Origin: Iris pallida | Taxonomy: Eukaryota > Streptophyta > Magnoliopsida > Asparagales > Iridaceae | Reading direction: 5' to 3' | Assembly: GCA_029216955.1 (NCBI GenBank) | Contig: JANAVB010016199.1 | Span: forward strand, 13,145,989 to 13,209,988 | DNA length: 64,000 bases | In this document: piece by piece, positions 1 to 11,149 of the stretch | Layout of the letters: every line of letters begins with the position of its first letter | How positions within the stretch are numbered: the stretch's first letter is position 1 | Made by a program: the position numbers and the translations under genes | The notes under the pieces: model-generated | The model's database searches: none | Told to the model about the DNA's origin: nothing | Seen by the model: only the letters and a program-made list of their open reading frames with translations

Positions 1-32
1 TCCTCCAGATTTGCAGTAGCCCGAGTTAGAAA
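1..32. other. left flank of first LTR element
   Basis: These 32 bases precede the first LTR. I see no feature in them. The five bases just before the LTR (AGAAA) do not match the five after the element (ACTAT), so no target-site duplication is visible. Confidence 0.5.
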
Positions 33-1161
33 TGTTGTAGAGCCCCGTCCCGCAAAGTCAATCGGAGGAAATCGAAACGCCGACTGCGTCCGGACGTAGC
101 CTTGCAACGGTTGCTCGAAGGCTCGCTCGTTCGAGGCGACTCCTCGCACAGGTGGGGTAGTTTCGGTGAACTTGCCTCATCTTAGCCTTCACATAATAAC
201 GCGCATGTTTTCAACTTGCACAAGTAGGCTAATATAAAAGCTACGAACGCACATAGCTAAGGAAATAATCCCGACCCGTCGGAATGTCTTAGAACATGGA
301 AAATGGTCCCACGATCTTCATAGAAGTCGGCTCAGCGTGCTTTCAAATGACACTCGATCCTTCGATCCCGTGGCTTAGGAGAAGGAAGTTGGCTTAAGCT
401 GCTAAGTTGTCCCGACACTTGAAATAGCCTAAGTCATAGGCGTCGCCTGCGTGTATGCTTGACAAAGCATGCACGGGCCTATTGTGTTATCCCAACACTC
501 GAATTAGCCTAAGTCATAGGCGTCGCCTGCATGAATGCTTGAAAATGCATGCACGGTCCCGTCGTCCAAGGCTTGGAATAGCCTTCGCACGTCCCGTGGT
601 TTAAGTCGTCTTGCACGGCCCGTTGGCTTAAGTCTAGGCACCCAAGAGTTGGTTGTTCAAGTCAACCCCGTGCATAGCACGTTCCTTCGACGCGGAACTC
701 GGCGTAGCCTTTGCTCGTCGAGTCGCTGCCCGAATAAGTTAGATAACTATTGTGCTGGGCTATCGAAGCCATTTCTAGCACTGTCCCGCTCTATCTGCGG
801 TTGTCTAGTCACGTAGTCCCTTGAGAACAAGGCTCGTTGTATATGACTTGAGCGATAGCGTCGCCTATAGAACCAGGTCTGTCTAAGGCACGAGCTACGG
901 TGGATCTAGTAAAGAGTATGCCACAGACAAAGGAAGTCCATGCGACTGGTTGTCGCCGAGATCGGTCCCGCTACTTGGGAGTCTCGCTAAGTCTTGATAT
1001 GTCCCGCACACGAGATCGATCCCGCTGCTTGGGAGTCTCGTTAAGTCTCGATAGAAAAAAGAAAAGGGCCGTATGAAACTGCCTTACACGAGCGCAATCT
1101 AGGCTCGTGCGTCATCACGCCTTAGCGAGGACGATCGCTCCTACGGGAGCGGGGCGTGACA
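33..1161 (+). repeat. 5' LTR, internally deleted
   Basis: It starts TGTTGTAG and ends GGGGCGTGACA, matching 3609-6231 base for base over long stretches. Near 1060 it jumps to the sequence found near 6135 in the other LTR, so about 1.5 kb is absent. A motif of about 70 bp, containing CCTAAGTCATAGGCGTCGCC, is present twice (about 409-482 and 490-557); the second copy is partly deleted in the 3' LTR. A TATA-like TATAAAA lies at 233-239. Confidence 0.82.
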
Positions 1162-1164
1162 TAA

Positions 1165-1176
1165 TGGTATCAGAGC
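1165..1176 (+). other. primer-binding site, tRNA-iMet type
   Basis: TGGTATCAGAGC lies three bases after the 5' LTR. It is the complement of the 3' end of initiator-Met tRNA, the usual primer of many plant LTR retrotransposons. It fixes the orientation of the element as plus strand. Confidence 0.88.
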
Positions 1177-3608
1177 ACGGTTTTACGTGCTTGGACTTTA
1201 CGTCAAATTTCTCAGTTTTGAAAGCTCGTCATTGTTAAAGAAGTGTGTGCTCTCTCTCGATTGTCCCTCGGCATGTCCATACAATAAGTCTAAATATTTT
1301 CAAAAGCTCGTTCAAGCGTTCCATCGAACGTATCGGTAGGCCATCGCCGGACACGTTGGTAGGCCTTTGTGCCGAACGGTGTCAAACTTGTCTCGAATGA
1401 AAACACGTACTAAAGTTAGAAAAGTCGCATGCGTGCCCGAATAGTCCTACGTCGACATTAGCGAATGAGCGTGCAACTCGGAATGTAGTCCGCACGGGAT
1501 GGCTATGCACACGATCTTTTGGCTTAGTTGTGCCGTACGTCGCGTACCTCGACTTTTTGGTGCAAACGAGTTGCGAGCAATATCAAGTATCGCTCGGTCG
1601 GAAACGAGAGACACTTAGAGTGTATATCGATAGAAACGCTATCGAGTTAACGCTTAGGCGTACTCGGAAGATTGACTTGGGTTTTGAGGAAATAATGCGA
1701 ACGACTTAGTACGTTGAGACGACGTGAGTGATTACTCTAGGGATTCGTTGAACGAATCTGAAAGATGTCTTAGCGAATGATGCGAACGTGATTGAGGACT
1801 AGATCGGATGGCTCGAATCCTGAGTGGTGTATGGATTTTCTTGAAAATTATTCGAGCAAAATTGAGGATTAAGAGTAACGACGAGTATGTCGGCGAGGCG
1901 ATGCGGTCGCGCAAAGCCTTAGATCATGTCATGCTTAGTTGATCGTGACTTCATATGTCCCGAACGAGTATCTCGTTTGGACAACTTGTCAATGGGCAAC
2001 GCAAGTTAGAAAACAATTCGGAACGATGAATAAAAGTGAATGTCTTGATAGAGGAAACCTAGGAGATCGTGCTTACGATTTCGGATTGCATCAAATAAAA
2101 TGTGACTTGAGTTTTGGACAACGATCTTAAAACGAGCTTGAGGAATAGCAACCAAACATGATCTTGAATATCGAGGAGATTTTGGAAGATCCAACTCAGA
2201 CAATAGCATCAGTCGCACGACTCAAAATTGGTTGCAAAGGAAGATCGTCAGGTTACGCATATCGTCGATGGTATTGAGGCGTATCAAAGATCGATATGCG
2301 ATAACTCGGGGGTACTCTGACTCAGCAAATGACGATCGTACAAAATGTTATTGTTCCGCTGGATACGATCCTCGAGATGTTGGAACACGTCAAGAAAAAA
2401 GATAGACTTTGCTCGAGGATTTTATAGTTGAACGAACGACGATCGGACTATCGAAGTGAGATCATGGCTTGGAGAAAAATGAAAATATTTGGATTTGCTT
2501 CGTTGACAACCACAATGTTGACGTTCTTATCTTATGCGAGTGCAACTCCAGCCTCGTACATACGTCACGCCGATTAGGGCGATCACTCCGCGTGAGCGCT
2601 GGTATGGTGATTCATACAGCGGGAGTGATTGAACTTACATGGCGTGGAAATCTGATTGCTTCGACTTATGGTTTGACGCGAAGGTAGACTCGAGAATGAC
2701 TCAGTATACTTGATGAATCGAATTCGAGGATTGTGTAGGTCTAATCCACATATCGAGAATGAATTAGTCTGGACTCAAACAAGAGTTACGCCCCGATGAG
2801 AATGATTATTCCGTGGGTGCGTTGCATGGTGATTCATGAACCACCGTGGATAATCGGACTCGCATGAGATTGGGGTGCAACGTATTGTCAAAGCTAAAAG
2901 ACCTCGTGATCAAATGCATGAATTGGTTAGAATTGGTGATTTGAATGGATTCGAATACGCACAACGAATGCATTGATGCGAATAGGTGATCGTGCTCGAT
3001 GTTTAAAAATTTGAGTGACGCGAGCTCGGGTAGAAAACCCCGTACTATCGACCTTGGTTTGACCCTAGATTGGGGTCAGTGTTGTCATTATTGTTGGGGA
3101 ACTATGATTCCAATCCTGACATTGACTTAGCCTTAAAAAATGGCCTAGCGGTTAGGCGAGACGCGTCCGTTACAAGAGTTAGCAAATCGAAAATATTGAT
3201 CTTGAGGATTGGCATGGTTGGATAGCGTGAATCAAGAATATGACACCCTGCTCACGAGATTCGACTGACATGCATATATTTCAGGGATGCCTGAATATGT
3301 GCACGATGCGACTCGAATGAGAACGACAAATTCTCTATCATGCGGCTTGGCTGAATGCATATATTTTGGGGACGCCTGGAATGCGTGCACGATCCAGCCA
3401 AGTGATACGTGGAATGCAAGTACGACTTGAGCAATGGGAAGTGTCGACGATTTGAAATCGTGTTAAAGGAAAGGATTGATAGTCGTGCGAGCGTGGCTCA
3501 GAATCGAAGAAACACGTAGGCGGAGTGTGTATGATTAAGTCTTGTCCAATGGTATGATGGCTTACCTTCAGGAAAGTTTCGAGGATGAGACTTGTTCTGA
3601 GTGGTGTA
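1177..3608 (+). other. internal region of LARD-like element, no coding capacity seen
   Basis: Open frames here are short (60-100 codons), scattered over both strands, and show none of the gag, protease, RT or integrase motifs. One local repeat is visible: a segment of about 45 bp beginning ATGCATATATTT at about 3270 recurs at about 3355, each followed by GTGCACGAT. The stretch just before 3609 is not a clear polypurine tract. Confidence 0.65.
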
Positions 3609-5082
3609 TGTTGTAGTGCCCCGTCCCGCAAAGTCAATCGGAGGAAATCGAAACGCCGACGGCGTTCGGACGTAGCCTTGCAACGGCTGCTCGAAGGCTC
3701 GCTCCTTCGAGGTGACTCCTCGCACAGGTGGGGTAGTTTCGGTGAATTTGCCTCATCTTAGCCTTCACATAATAACGCGCATGTTTTCAACTTGCACAAG
3801 TAGGCTAATATAAAAGCTACGAACGCACATAGCTACGGGAATAATCCCGACCCGTCGGAATGTCTTAGAACATGGAAAATGGTCCCACGGCCTTCATAGA
3901 AGTCGGCTCAGCTTGCTTTCAAATGACACTTGAACCTTCGATCCCGTGGCTTGGGAGAAGAAAGTTGGCCTAAGCTACTAAGTTGTCCCGACACTTGAAA
4001 TTGCCTAAGTCATAGGTGTCGCCTGCGTGTATGCTTGACAAAGCATGCACGGTCCTATCGTGTTGTCCCAACGCTCGAATTGGCCTAAGTCATAGGCGTC
4101 GCCCCGTCGTCCAAGGCTTGGCATAGCCTTCGTACGTCCCGTGGTTTAATTCGTCTTGCACGGCCCGTTGGCTTAAGTCTAGGCACCCAAGAGTTGGTTG
4201 TTCAAGTCAACCCTGTGCATAGCACATTTCCTTGACGCGAAACTCGGCGTAGCCTTTGCTCGTCGAGTCGCTGCCCGAATAAGTTTGATAAGTATTGTGC
4301 TGGGCTATCGAAGCCATTTCTAGCACTGTCCCTCTCTATCTACGGTTGTCAAGTCGCGTAGTCCCTTGAGAACAAGGCTCGTTGTATATGACTTGAGCGA
4401 TAGCGTCGCCTATAGACCAGGTCTGTCTAAGGCACGAGCTACGGTGGATCTAGTAAAGAGTATTCCACGATCGAAGGAAGTCCAAGCGACTTATTGTCGC
4501 CGAGATTCGTTCCGCTACTTGGGAGTTTCGCTAAAAGTCTTGATAAGGAAGTGCACGAGATCGGTCCCGCTACTTGGGAGTCTCGATAGAAAGAAGGAAA
4601 GCATGGTCATGTTAAGGAAGGAATGGTAGATCGAGTTGAATCTTGCATGGTCATTGGACAACTTGTCGACAAGGTGAAGTTTCCTCGAACGGTTGCCTAG
4701 GCCAAGGGACCGATTCGGCCCGGAAGGAACGAGTGAGGCTCAAAGTAGGATGCTGGATGACCGCATGGGAGACTTCGGTGCCTCCGTGCTAGCTACCCGT
4801 GTAGGGACGAGCTGATATCCCACGAGCCGAGATCCAAGATAGCTTGACATTGCTAGTGACCACTCATGTAGATGTGTCGGCAAGAACGACAATCCACGTG
4901 TTTGTCTTTGGATAGCGTCATGTACTAGCACAGCGTCGGTCAAATCATGAGACAGTCTAGCATGACATGTATCAAGTCAGTAAGATGTAATCCCGTTAGT
5001 GCCAGCCTTGTATCATTAAGGAAGGAATGAGTTATAGCTTATGTCAGCAAGACACGTGCTTCGGCACTAAGCAAGGCTTTCG

Positions 5083-5222
5083 CGTATCAAGTATTGGCTT
5101 TCGCGTATTAATATTGGCATTCGCGTAGCGGCTTTCGTGTAGTGACTTTCGTGTATCAAGTATTGGCTTTCGCGTATCAATATTGGCATTTGCGTAGCGG
5201 CTTTCGCGTATCGGCATTGTTG
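5083..5222 (+). repeat. TTTCGCGTA tandem repeat within 3' LTR
   Basis: The phrase GGCTTTCGCGTAT and variants (GGCATTCGCGTAG, GACTTTCGTGTAT) recur about every 15-25 bases for about 140 bp. This is a small, irregular minisatellite lying only in the long LTR copy. Confidence 0.75.
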
Positions 5223-6015
5223 GCCTAAGTTTGCATAAGTTAAGTCGAGTGCCATCACTTTAAGTCGAAAGGACCATAATGTAAAAGTTGGCTAAGTCAG
5301 GGAGTCGTTAGGCACGACCTGCACGAGTCGTCCCCTTGACGTTACTAAGACGAGAATTGGTCTAGAGGCACTTGGGTTTGAGTAAAGGTCTTGGCACGGC
5401 CGAGTTCGCATAAGTTGCTTCTCGATGAAGTACTGTCTCGAATATGTTTAAGTTACGAATAGAGTATGGCACGACCCTGCCGTCCCGAGTTGTAGTTCAG
5501 CCAAGTGCATAAGCGATGAGGTACTGCCTCGATCGCAATACACATCGACATGATAGCACGACTATGTCGTCGCATAACGAGTCGGTTAGACGTCAAGTCT
5601 TAAAATTGATCCTAAGGCAAGACTAGAAAGACAATCGAAAGGGTTTAAGCTGCACAAAGTAAATGAACGTATCGGTTATATATGGGTGGGCGAGGAGCTC
5701 ACTCCACCAGTACAGTTGAGTACTGACACCCACACTGTGTTCATGTGCAGGCACAGGTAGAAGCTCGTGGCATGAAGCTCGCTTGGATGCGTCGAGGCAC
5801 GGAGTTCCTTGGCGATTCGAAGCGTGCGGCCGCGTCGATTGAAGACTTATACGGGACATAATGTATGGACATCGTCTTCCGAAGTTTCCGCTGGATTCAA
5901 GTATTGTATCGAGAGATGAGAGAGAGCAGAGTGAATTATAAAATGAGAGAAAAGTAAGCACGAGAGACTTGTAATTTGGCCTTGCGCCCACAAATGTAAT
6001 CTTGTATTCAATATC

Positions 6016-6021
6016 AATAAA
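6016..6021 (+). terminator. candidate poly(A) signal in LTR
   Basis: AATAAA stands about 210 bases before the end of the 3' LTR, in a T- and A-rich context typical of plant retrotransposon R regions. It is a candidate only; no transcript end can be seen from sequence. Confidence 0.45.
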
Positions 6022-6231
6022 GAGCCTCTTTTGAATGACTTGTGTTCATGTGTGCTTGTTCTAAATTTTTGCTGTATGTTTCAATGTTTCTGCTTGGGAC
6101 TTCTGTGCGACGACCCCGTCGCAGCCGATGTAATCGGCCGTTATGAAACTGCCTTGCACGAGCGCAATCTAGGCTCGTGCGGCATCACGCCTTAGCGAGG
6201 ACGATCGCTCCTACGTGAGCGGGGCGTGACA

Positions 6232-6589
6232 ACTATTTTATGAGATGATATTTTAGTGTTTGTACACTTTGAGTATTGTTTGTGTTGGTTGTACACTTTG
6301 GATATTGGTTGTAGGCTTCTATCCATGACGATTTTACTGGTTGTGTAAACTTTGGATATTGGTTGGTTGTAAACTTTGAGTATTGTTTGTGTTGGTTGTA
6401 CACTTTGGATATTGGTTGTAGACTTTTAGTATTGTTTGTGATTTATCGGTGTTGAGTGTTCCACCGAAGGGGTCGGCGAACCCAGGGAGGAAATGTGCTT
6501 CTGTGTATTTATTGTTATTTATTAAACTGCAGAAAAAAAAATGTAATTTTGTGGAGAAAATGACATTCTGTATTTTTTTATTTTTTTGG
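6232..6589. repeat. duplicated segment and flank, probably CACTA interior
   Basis: A block of about 60 bp built from GTTGTACACTTTGGATATTGG-like phrases occurs at about 6261 and again at about 6367. No gene is visible. The block leads directly into CACTA-type subterminal repeats, so it is probably the interior of that element, interrupted by the LTR element to the left. Confidence 0.5.
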
Positions 6590-7055
6590 CAGTTTAGCGA
6601 CGTTTACCGACGCAGCAAAACGTCGGTAAACGTCGGTAAGTATACCGACGCCTACCGACGTAATGTAGTGTCTGTAAACGTCGGTAAATGTCGCTTCACG
6701 TCGCTAAATGTTCCAAGATTTTCCCTCGTTTACAGAATCGGTAAACGTCGGTAAGTATTGTAAGAACGTAGCTAAATGTTCCAGGATTTACCAACGTTTA
6801 TCGACGTAATAAACGTTGCTATATTATCGACGGTACGCCGGTGAACGTTGGTAAGTGTTCCAGGATTACCGACGTAATTGTGCGTCGGTAAGCGTCGGTA
6901 AGAGCGACGATTAGCGACGTTTTCCTTGTTAGCGACCAGGATTTCTGTGACAACAATAAAATATCGCTAAATACGTCAAAAAATGAACTTAGCGACGTTT
7001 TCATCCATTTTAGCGACATTTTTGGGCGTCACTAAAAGGTGATATTCTGGTAGTG
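6590..7055. mobile_element. 3' terminal part of a CACTA (En/Spm) transposon
   Basis: The right end reads GATATTCTGGTAGTG, the reverse complement of a CACTACCAGAAT terminus, which fits CACTA elements. The 450 bp inside it is packed with short direct and inverted copies of CGTCGGTAA / TACCGACG and, nearer the end, TAGCGACGTTTT. Such subterminal transposase-binding repeats are a CACTA hallmark. No left terminus is seen; it may lie outside the window beyond the LTR element at 33-6231. No transposase is encoded here. Confidence 0.72.
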
Positions 7056-8366
7056 ATCATGCACTAGAAAATCATGCCTAACACTGTTCAAACCCTATTT
7101 AACACATGTATATCTCATCTTTAGGTCTATGACTCTACTCTGAGCCTCGATTCATATTGATAGCTCAGAACCGCAGGCAAGTACATTCTCTGATAGTTTT
7201 CATTGCTTTGATATCTACTATATCCGATTCAGTTGTGCTGTTTTACTTGATTCTCGACACGAGGATACACGGACTAGTATACGTTGGATCTTGACATGAG
7301 ATGTTATTCCTGGATTACCTGGTATATGGGTACATTGTTCGATCTTGTTTCCTGTACTTGTATAGGCACCGATTTGGGAGTGGGCTGGCCCCCTGCTCTT
7401 TGAATCTCGTGTCATGATGTATCATGGTTGGATCCATTGTTCTACTCGGGGATGGAGAGTTATTAGAGGTTATGTGATCAATACCCTCTCCTGTTACTTC
7501 TTGTGCATAGCTCTACCTCACCACACGTAGGGTGTAGCCTGACCTGATACTTCTTATGCATAGCTTTCCATTTTGGCCGGCCTGATCCTATATACTACTT
7601 GTGTATAGCCGGTCAAATGGAACAACCTGATCTAGACCCAAATCGATCACATAACGCTCTAATATCTCAAGACACTGTTTATATTTACATTGTACATCAG
7701 ATATTCATGTACTGCTTTATATTCCAGTATTTCACACCCTGACATGATATCCAGTTCACTTGTATTATTTTACTTCCAGTCTTGATATTTCATCTTGTAT
7801 TCCTTTAAAATTGTCTCTTATAGTATTTGCCAATTCATATGGAACTGCTGTTGGCATTTGTACTTGCTCATATCCTGACAGGATAACCCCCGTTGATTTT
7901 ACAGAGGACTTAGACGCTGACTGCTCGACCTTCTACGGGTTTGGCATAGACGAAGACTTCGACCAGGATCTTTCTGTGGAGCCGGTGCTCATAGAGGACG
8001 CACCGCCTGTAGTGACCTAGATTAGTTAGGCTTGACTGGATTGCATTCCAGCTTGATACTTTGGACTTGTATATTTATTTGGAATTTTGTGTTATGTCTT
8101 AAATTCGGAACTTCTGTCTGTGACTTGCATCTATTTTAGTTTATCTATTTCCATCTTATTTTATCCTATTCGTGCTTATCTTCCTTAGATGTCATGTGAT
8201 TGAGTTGTGATTATATTCCTCCGTGCGGAGATGACAGGTTATATACTTTGTGTCTAGATGTTATATATATTCTAGTTGACCTATACAGTGTTTTACTACC
8301 GACTTTGTGGCGTAGGATGGACATACCCACGTGCTTGTGCCCCTAAACATGGTGCGGGTCGTGACA
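7056..8366 (+). repeat. LTR (solo or truncated), plus orientation
   Basis: The right end GGTGCGGGTCGTGACA at 8351-8366 is the exact reverse complement of the sequence starting at 20835. The two copies stay recognisably similar inward for over 1 kb (for example TACATTCTCTGA near 7181 and its complement near 21935). They are therefore inverted copies of one LTR family. The left boundary is not defined; similarity weakens towards the CACTA end at 7055. A frame at 7760-8020 is LTR sequence, not a recognised gene. Confidence 0.7.
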
Positions 8367-8394
8367 AATGTATGAATTAGTAAACTTACAAAAC

Positions 8395-8905
8395 AAACGA
8401 AAAAAAAAAAACGAAAGAAAGAAAACTTACAAAACAAAAGAAAAAACTTAAAACAAAAGAAAGAAAGAAAACTTACAAAACAAAACCGAAAACTTAAAAC
8501 AAAAAAACAAAAAACAAACAAAAAAAGTTAAAAAAAAAAATTAAAACAAAACAATAAAACTTAAAAAAAACAAAATAAAGAAAAAATAACAAAAAAAAAC
8601 ATAAACTTTAAACAATTTTTTTTAACTCCGCATATGACAAGCAAAGCTTGCATTGCCGGTCCCAAGCCCTGATTAAGGAGGAGGAAAAAAAAACAAAAAA
8701 AAAAAAAATTGAAACATAAAATTAAAACTTAGAAAGAAACAAAGAAACTAAAATAAAATAAAAGAAAACTAAAATAGAACAAAATAACAAAATAAACTTA
8801 AAATAAAATAAAAGAAAACAAATCGAACATAAAATTTAAAACAAAAATAAAAAAAAAACTTTAAATCAAATAAAATAACAAAACAAAATAAAAATCAAAA
8901 TAAAA
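8395..8905. repeat. A-rich low-complexity tract
   Basis: About 500 bases consist mostly of A with spaced C, G or T (AAAC, AAAG and AATAAA units). One ordinary-complexity island at about 8620-8685 contains TTGCCGGTCCCAAGCCC. I do not know which element that island comes from. Confidence 0.8.
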
Positions 8906-8908
8906 AAT

Positions 8909-9175
8909 GGGTGAACCGGCCCGGCCCGCCCGCGGAACCGGCCTGCTTGAGCCCGTCCGAGCCCGTAGCCTTGCCCGACCGTCGAACCGGACCGGCTCGG
9001 CCTAGCCCTACCCAAGCCGGGTCATTGGGCCGGGCTGTGCTCCAATCACCCAAACCGGGCCGGGCCGGGCTGGGCCAGCCCGACCCGTTTCTCCCTCCGG
9101 GCCGGGCTGGACCTGGACCAAGTCCAGTTCAGCCCGATTTTCTGGACCGCGGTCCGACCCAGACCGGCACTAATC
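8909..9175. repeat. GC-rich GGGCCGGGC low-complexity block
   Basis: The block consists of overlapping GGGCCGGGC, CCCGACC and GAACCGG words in strong contrast to the A-rich neighbour. A 95-codon open frame across it gives only Pro/Gly/Ala/Arg-rich low-complexity sequence, which I do not regard as a gene. Confidence 0.75.
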
Positions 9176-9324
9176 ACACCTTGACGCGTGTCAAATAACA
9201 TTTTCGTAGAAACACTACCATGTACAAATTATGGAAATGAATACATTTTGAAGTCAGTTTTAAATTTCTGACGTAGAATTCAAAATGTTGACAACATTAG
9301 TTAAAAGTGGTTGTTTGTATGTTT

Positions 9325-9329
<5 letters not shown>

Positions 9330-9372
<43 letters not shown>

Positions 9373-9393
9373 TTATTATTATTATTATTATTA
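9330..9393. repeat. (AAT)n followed by (ATT)n, hairpin-forming microsatellite
   Basis: About fourteen ATA/AAT units are followed by AAATTT and then about eight ATT units. The tract is therefore self-complementary and can form a hairpin. Confidence 0.85.
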
Positions 9394-10262
9394 ATATAGA
9401 CCAGTAGTTAGTGGTAGACCTCCAATTAAATTAAAGTTTATTTTTGAAGGGACTGGACCAAATGATTGATTAATTGGCAACAAGTGGAGATTTGGCGAGA
9501 CTGACAATGGCATCCAATCCAATCCAATACAATACAAAGGAGTTCCACATGAAGGAGAAAGAGAAAGTAAGGAATTTTTTTTTCTTTTTCCTAAAATCTT
9601 CCTCGTAACTGGGCCACACTTGTATGGCATGGTCCCCTTTGGTGTTGATCATGATTTTAATTGATCCGGAGGAAGAAACAAAATATGCTAGTTCATTTCG
9701 TACAGATCGAAGAATTATATAGTGAAGCAGATTTACTATATTATTTTTAAAATATTAAATGCCTAGTGTGCATTTGAAATATGACGCGTGTTCTTACAAA
9801 TGGATCTCACAACTAAATAAGGATTTAATGGTTCATCTTCATACATGGAAAAATTATTCCAAAAATTTATTCAATAGACTGATCTCACCATGTAACAGTG
9901 GTTATGTCTTAGCTTTAAACAATAGCAACATGATATACGAAAAAAATCAAGACATAATACTACAATAATGATGTGTTGAACTGCTATTGGTTGTAAAAAA
10001 AAGTTCACCAAATAAGTAAGTGATGGAAACAAAAATCTTATAGGAATTCATGAGTTCTTAATTTTAAAAACTTCATCATTAGTAGCCTTTGTAGTTTGTA
10101 TTTACATACTCTAATTCTTGATATTTTTAAGAATCTAAATATAAAAATAATACTAGGTGTCATGAAAAGCACATCTTTGTCCTAGGTCATCTAATAATTT
10201 ATTATACCGACCGAACTAAGAAAATAGTATATTGGGGTGCACATCTTTCTTCTAAACACTGA
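9394..10262. other. no feature recognised
   Basis: This is AT-rich single-copy-looking sequence with only short open frames (up to about 80 codons) and no motif I recognise on either strand. Confidence 0.5.
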
Positions 10263-10662
10263 GGCCTCGTTTGGATCACGGATTCAAGGAATCCGGAAAG
10301 GAAACTTGTTCCTTTCCTTTGTTTTGTAGCCACAAGTTTCGGAAACACTTTCCTGACATGGAGAAAAATAGGAGGGAAAATGATTCCTCTCATGACCCAT
10401 GGGATTCATTTTCTCTTCTCCTTTCCCAACATTAATTACCAAACATTATGACAAAAGTAGCCTTGATTTATTACATATTTTACCAATTAACTCTTCATTA
10501 TAATTATGTTGACATTGGATATTGTTGGAACAATGATATATTTTTTCTTTCCTTTCCTACACCAACCAAATATAGGAAAGGAAATTTGATAGGAATTCTA
10601 CTTTCCCATCTCCATGGAAAATACATGGGAATTGATTTCCTTTCCGTGAACCAAACGAGGCC
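10263..10662. mobile_element. PIF/Harbinger-like (Tourist-type) MITE
   Basis: The ends are inverted: GGCCTCGTTTGGATCACGG at the left and CCGTGAACCAAACGAGGCC at the right, one mismatch apart. Both are flanked by the trinucleotide TGA (10260-10262 and 10663-10665). A GGCCTCGTTTGG-like terminus with a 3 bp duplication suggests the Harbinger superfamily, although TGA rather than TTA or TAA is atypical. The interior of about 400 bp has no transposase. Confidence 0.72.
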
Positions 10663-11125
10663 TGATAGCGTTACCTTGTACTTTCCATGGGAATGGGAAA
10701 CTAAAATTTCTGTCACATTTTCTTTCCGTTGTTTGGTAATACAAGGAAACCATCTAGGAAAGACCATTTGATTTTCTTTCCAGTGTTTGTTTGGTGCAGG
10801 AAAGGAAAGCAAAAATACATCAATGTTCCAATAATATCATTACCTTTTAAAATAAAAATAACATTATGAAAATCCAAAGGGACCCAACATACGAGGAGTT
10901 AATAGTAAAATAAGCAATAACACATGGTTAGTTTTGTCATAATTTTTTGTAATAAATGTTGAAAAAGGAGGAGGAAAAATCAATCCCATGGGTCATGAGT
11001 GGAACCATATTCCCTCACAATTTTCCTCTTGTCAGGAAATTGATTCCCAAGTTTGTGGCTACCAAACAAAGGAAAGGAACAACTTTCCTTTCCTGGTTCC
11101 TTAAATCCGTGAACCAAACGAGGCC
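10663..11125. mobile_element. second related MITE copy, inverted, left end degraded
   Basis: The right end CCGTGAACCAAACGAGGCC (ending 11125) and about 200 bp inside it match the reverse complement of the left half of the MITE at 10263, including GACCCATGGGATT-like and TTCCTTTCCTTTGTTT words. The left end shows only weakened similarity and no intact terminus. The sequence after it is TAA. It may be an independent insertion or part of a rearranged double element. Confidence 0.6.
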
Positions 11126-11149
11126 TAAAGGGAGTATCATATCTACCGG

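Larger units (their letters stand above)
33..6231 (+). mobile_element. non-autonomous LTR retrotransposon (LARD-like)
   Basis: Two direct copies of a TGTTGTAG...GGGGCGTGACA sequence flank a 2.4 kb internal region. An initiator-Met tRNA primer-binding site lies three bases inside the left copy. No gag or pol motif can be read on either strand, so the element fits the large non-autonomous retrotransposon derivatives that depend on proteins from elsewhere. The LTRs differ in length (1129 against 2623 bp) because the left copy lacks about 1.5 kb of the right one. No target-site duplication or clean polypurine tract is visible, so post-insertion rearrangement is possible. Confidence 0.8.
3609..6231 (+). 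repeat. 3' LTR, full-length copy
   Basis: It matches the 5' LTR at both ends and carries an extra block of about 1.5 kb (roughly 4598-6134). That block contains a short tandem repeat at 5083-5222 and an AATAAA at 6016-6021. A TATA-like box at 3809-3815 corresponds to 233-239. If AATAAA is the true poly(A) signal, the 5' LTR has lost the region holding it. Confidence 0.8.

Noticed and set aside
1165..1176. tRNA gene
   Set aside because: Only a 12-base match to a tRNA 3' end complement is present, in the exact primer-binding position; there is no tRNA body.
8911..9198. 95-codon Pro/Gly/Ala/Arg-rich frame
   Set aside because: It spans a GC-rich low-complexity block; composition explains the lack of stops.
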